Source of the DNA: Brachypodius melanocephalos
Taxonomy: Eukaryota > Chordata > Aves > Passeriformes > Pycnonotidae
DNA length: 64,000 nt
NCBI GenBank assembly: GCA_013398615.1
Contig: VZSR01000514.1
Span: forward strand, 2,909,790-2,973,789
Direction: 5' to 3'
Part shown: piece by piece, positions 61,132-64,000 of the stretch
Numbering within the stretch: position 1 is the first letter of the stretch
Layout of the letters: each line of letters starts with the position of its first letter
Program-made: the position numbers and the translations under genes
Notes under the pieces: generated by a model
What the model saw: only the letters and a program-made list of their open reading frames with translations
Told to the model about the DNA's origin: nothing
Databases searched by the model: none

Positions 61132-61150
61132 TGGTGCCCTCTCCTGGAGG
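61132..61150 (-). promoter_or_regulatory. CTCF-like motif
   Basis: 'gtgccctctcctgg' matches the reversed CTCF core gcgccccctggtgg at about 10 of 14 positions, within CpG-rich DNA. The orientation is reverse, so it faces the forward CTCF-like motif at 26.08 kb. Weak match; binding is not established. Confidence 0.28.
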
Positions 61151-61250
61151 CAAAGCCGCGCTCTGTAAGCCCTGGAGAGCATCCCCTGGCTCCTCTCAGC
61201 GACCCACGGCTTGCAAACCGAGCCATCAGCACGGGGGACACATCAGAAGA

Positions 61251-64000
61251 ATGGAGTGTGCAGTCCCGTACCTTGTGACAAATACCGGACTCTTTGGAAA
61301 ACTGCTTGGCATCCCTGCGATAACACACGCTGCAGGGAAGGTTCTTCTTTACCCTGAGCTGTTTACAGGCCCAGGAGCACGATGCTTTAGGTCATGCTAT
61401 AACCTGCCAGTGGCATTTTAATGTGATGGTGAAGGTTTGTGTGGCTTTCTGGGGCTGTGCTGTGCTAGGACAGCCTGTGTAGGATGTGAGCTGTGCTCCA
61501 TGCTCTGCTCTGGGGGTCTGGAGTGTGACCCTGTAGAGCTGAGATATTGTTTGCCTTTTTATTTTTTTTTTTTTGTTCTCAGCAGCCAGAAAGATGGTGG
61601 GAATTTGGCTGCCAAAATTTCTCAAAGTCAAATTACATCACTGGAAGGTGAAATTGAGGGATAGTTCCCTGCCTTAGGAGCATACACGGAGGAAACACAA
61701 CCCATATGTGGAAGCTGCTGCCTTAGACCCCAGGTCTGTGTTCTGGTTTTTGTGGCTCCCTTTAAAAAGCCCCTTTTGCACTATCTGTGAAATCTTTACA
61801 GACCCAAGGACATTTAGCTTGAGGCAGTACATGCTGCTACACACTGTCTCCTTGGCAGATGAATGCAGTGCATATGTTTGTGAGGAGGGTATGGCAGCGT
61901 TTCCAGGCTTCTCCTGGTGCTATAGGAGCAGCAGTGTAACAGGCAGGTAAGCTGTTACTGAGTGCTTAGAAAGAACCAGCGGTGCATTATGGAAAACCAA
62001 CAAACGGCAGGTTGAGGGAAGCCACCTGGCAAGGCATATATTCATTTAGTCTGTTGGGACACTGAATTTTTAAAACTTAAAACTCCCCAATAATACTGAG
62101 TCTCTGTATTGCCAGCCAGCTGGCTGCAGTTGCTGTGATACTCCCCTTATTTGCAGGAAAACTGAGTTTCCAGGATCTGCTGAACTTTGGAACATCAGCA
62201 GAGGCCAAAACATTTTGCTAGAGTGGGCTTTGTGATAGACCTTGAGCAATTTGATTATTGCACTTCAAATTCTGCAGGTCTCTTGTCAAATATTTAATTT
62301 TGTTAAGAAATTAACTCCTTTCCCCCTTTCGTTTTAGTTTTTTTTTCCTTATTTCTCCTAATTTTATTAACTCCCTTTTTTCTCATCTGGAATTAAAACC
62401 TTTAATTGTAGCCAAATTTTGGGTGTATGTTTGTAAAGATATATTTTATACATCTTGGGTAATTCCTATTTCAGAATGAATTTTATTCTCATCCTTTTGC
62501 TTTTAGGAGTGTCTGGAAAAGAAGAGCAAGTGGGAGGAGATAAGGCTTTGAGGCGTATTTTGTTTTAAATCACTGATTTCTAGAGAGATTTCCCCTGTCT
62601 TAAACTATGTTGGTGGGAAGTCATAGCAATCATTTACTCTTGGAGAAGTCTGACTCTTGGGACAAATCTCTGGAGTACATCTGAACTTCCCATATATTGA
62701 ATTCTCCTTGCAGAATATTGATCCTGTTTTCCGGGTTACAAAAGAGAGATTTGGGCTTACACGTTACATTTGTCCTTTATTAAATCTTCTTAGTTAGGGC
62801 TGTATTTCATTTGTTCCAGAAGGAGCTGAGGAACCTTAATTTGAGTTGTAAAGCCATGAGAGCACTCAGAGAAACAAGTTTTTCTCTCATTAGGGCCAGG
62901 TTGTTGGAATCAGAGTGTAAAAGGTGGGAGGCAAGCATGGTCTGTTCTGACAATGGGGCAAAGCAATTCCTGGAAAGGGCCACAGTTGTGCTGGAGCTCA
63001 GCATCTCCAGAGGAGAATATCTTCTCTGAGATACTCAGCATGGCTCAGACGTGCAGCTGTGGTTGAACCACTGGGATATTCATTTGGGAAGACTTGCTTC
63101 CAGAAGAAAGCCTGGGATGTAGGCATGTAACTTTGTTTGAGGTCTGGTCCAGTCTCTTCCTCTTGTCAGCAGAGGCAATCCTGCCTGTGGTGTGAAGGTG
63201 ATTTCTGATATTATGGACGTGTGTGTGCGTGGGGAAGGAGAGAATTTACATTGTCATTACTGGCTTTGGTGATTTGTTTTCCTATTTAGTGATCTGTAGC
63301 CTGACTAATACAAACTTTTATGGCTTGACCAGTCTGGTGCTGCTGTCAGTGTCTGCTTTCCAGCCTTCTCCTGGCTTTATGTCATTCCCAGCACAGATAA
63401 GGGGGCACTTCACTGCTGTTGAATGCTTGAGAGCTGGTGTTGAATGCTTGAACAAGCCTGTTCCCTTCTGCAAAACTAACCCCTGTCAATAATTTATAAG
63501 CACTAGGAAGATTTCATCTGGAAAATGATATATAATTCTTGTCAGCCATGTTCAAGGAAGAAGAATTGAAAATGAAACAAGACAGGCAGAGATGGGCTGG
63601 TAAGATGACTGGGGAAAAGAGATCCCCTCTCCTGAGTGGAGACTAGAAGCTTGTAAAACTGGTGGAAATGATGACAGAGATGGGAAGTGCCTGTTCTCTC
63701 AAAATGTGTTAAGGTCACAAACAGTAGGGAGGAAGACGAACTAATGGAAATAGAGGGCAGTGTTGGTTCAGGAACAATCAGCTGTTAACTCAGTGAATGA
63801 GCTGAAGGTAAAATGGAAAAAAAGTTTCTAGGTAGAGCAATGAGGCTGGGTAATGGTCTTCTCAGTGGCACCAGGAAGGAAATGGAGCATTTTGTTAATG
63901 AGAGGTAGTTGCTGATGATACTTGGAAGGCTTTGACACGCTGGAGGTCCTTGCCATTTGTGTGTCTCTAGACACTGGGCTTTCTGGGCACCATATTTTTT
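61251..64000. other. unique non-coding DNA
   Basis: No gene or repeat is recognised to the end of the window. T-rich runs occur at about 61563-61574 and 62338-62347. A short duplication 'gttgaatgcttga' lies at 63418-63451. Confidence 0.5.

Larger units (their letters stand above)
60855..61250. promoter_or_regulatory. small CpG-rich patch
   Basis: A burst of CpG and GC content, densest at 61060-61160 with a NotI-like 'gcggccgc' core at 61091-61098. It is short compared with the 17-19 kb island. It includes 'gcgccctct' (60892) and 'ggtgccctctcctgg' (61133), which resemble reversed CTCF cores. It may be an insulator, minor promoter or exon-associated island. Confidence 0.45.

Noticed and set aside
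60670..61328. Overlapping 170- and 175-codon minus-strand frames
   Set aside because: They run through a CpG-rich patch in two registers at once, the mark of stop-poor GC-rich DNA rather than coding sequence.
1..64000. CRISPR arrays, operons, ribosome binding sites, tRNA or rRNA genes
   Set aside because: The sequence is vertebrate nuclear DNA; no spaced repeats, clustered coding frames or RNA-gene consensus boxes were seen.

Overview
The window looks like nuclear DNA from a bird, and it is intergenic or deep-intronic. The best marker is a 3' piece of a CR1 LINE at about 7.9-8.5 kb, the dominant avian retrotransposon. It is supported by more degraded CR1 pieces at 22.5, 23.2 and 34.3 kb, the last of a deep sauropsid type. 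There is also an LTR scrap at 37.6 kb that resembles avian ERVL-type solo LTRs, and several very old MIR-type SINE remnants. Repeat density is low, the background is moderately AT-rich, and there is one sharp GC/CpG-rich block. I cannot name the species; a songbird would fit but is not shown. No protein-coding gene, tRNA, rRNA, CRISPR array or bacterial-style operon can be supported. The open reading frames are short, start at arbitrary ATGs, overlap on both strands and match no family I recognise, so none is called as a CDS.

Layout. 1-17 kb: unique non-coding DNA with the one good CR1 copy and a possible MIR scrap at 10.4 kb. 17.0-18.9 kb: a strong CpG island, very probably an unannotated promoter. 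It holds GC boxes, a C-rich tract able to form a G-quadruplex on the minus strand, CGG triplets and a cluster of RBPJ/CSL-type motifs. It is interrupted by a 100-N assembly gap (18686-18785), so the first exon it serves may lie in the gap. 19-25 kb: AT-rich DNA with possible conserved-enhancer stretches, two MIR remnants (20.6 and 21.3 kb) and two CR1 pieces (22.5 and 23.2 kb). 25.8-26.6 kb: a weaker CpG-rich patch with a CTCF-like motif. 27-35 kb: unique DNA, simple repeats, a CR1-like fossil at 34.3 kb and a CRE/Maf-type palindrome at 35.03 kb inside a possible 81-bp exon. 35.6-45 kb: a MIR, the LTR scrap, an AT-rich GATA/TAATTA palindrome and a possible LTR-derived block at 44.3-44.7 kb. 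45-64 kb: mostly featureless unique DNA with an AP-1 motif pair (53.0 kb), a POU/octamer-like AT-rich stretch (54.6 kb), a strong acceptor-like pyrimidine tract (58.99 kb) and a CpG-rich patch (60.85-61.25 kb) with an acceptor-donor pair and a CTCF-like motif.

How it may work together (inference): the 17-19 kb island would be the promoter and the surrounding AT-rich segments would be distal regulatory DNA. The CTCF-like motifs at 26.08 kb (+) and 61.13 kb (-) point towards each other. Nothing here amounts to a new multi-gene system. The most valuable item is the gap-broken CpG island promoter and the gene it belongs to. All repeat and motif calls were made by eye against remembered consensus sequences, without alignment tools.
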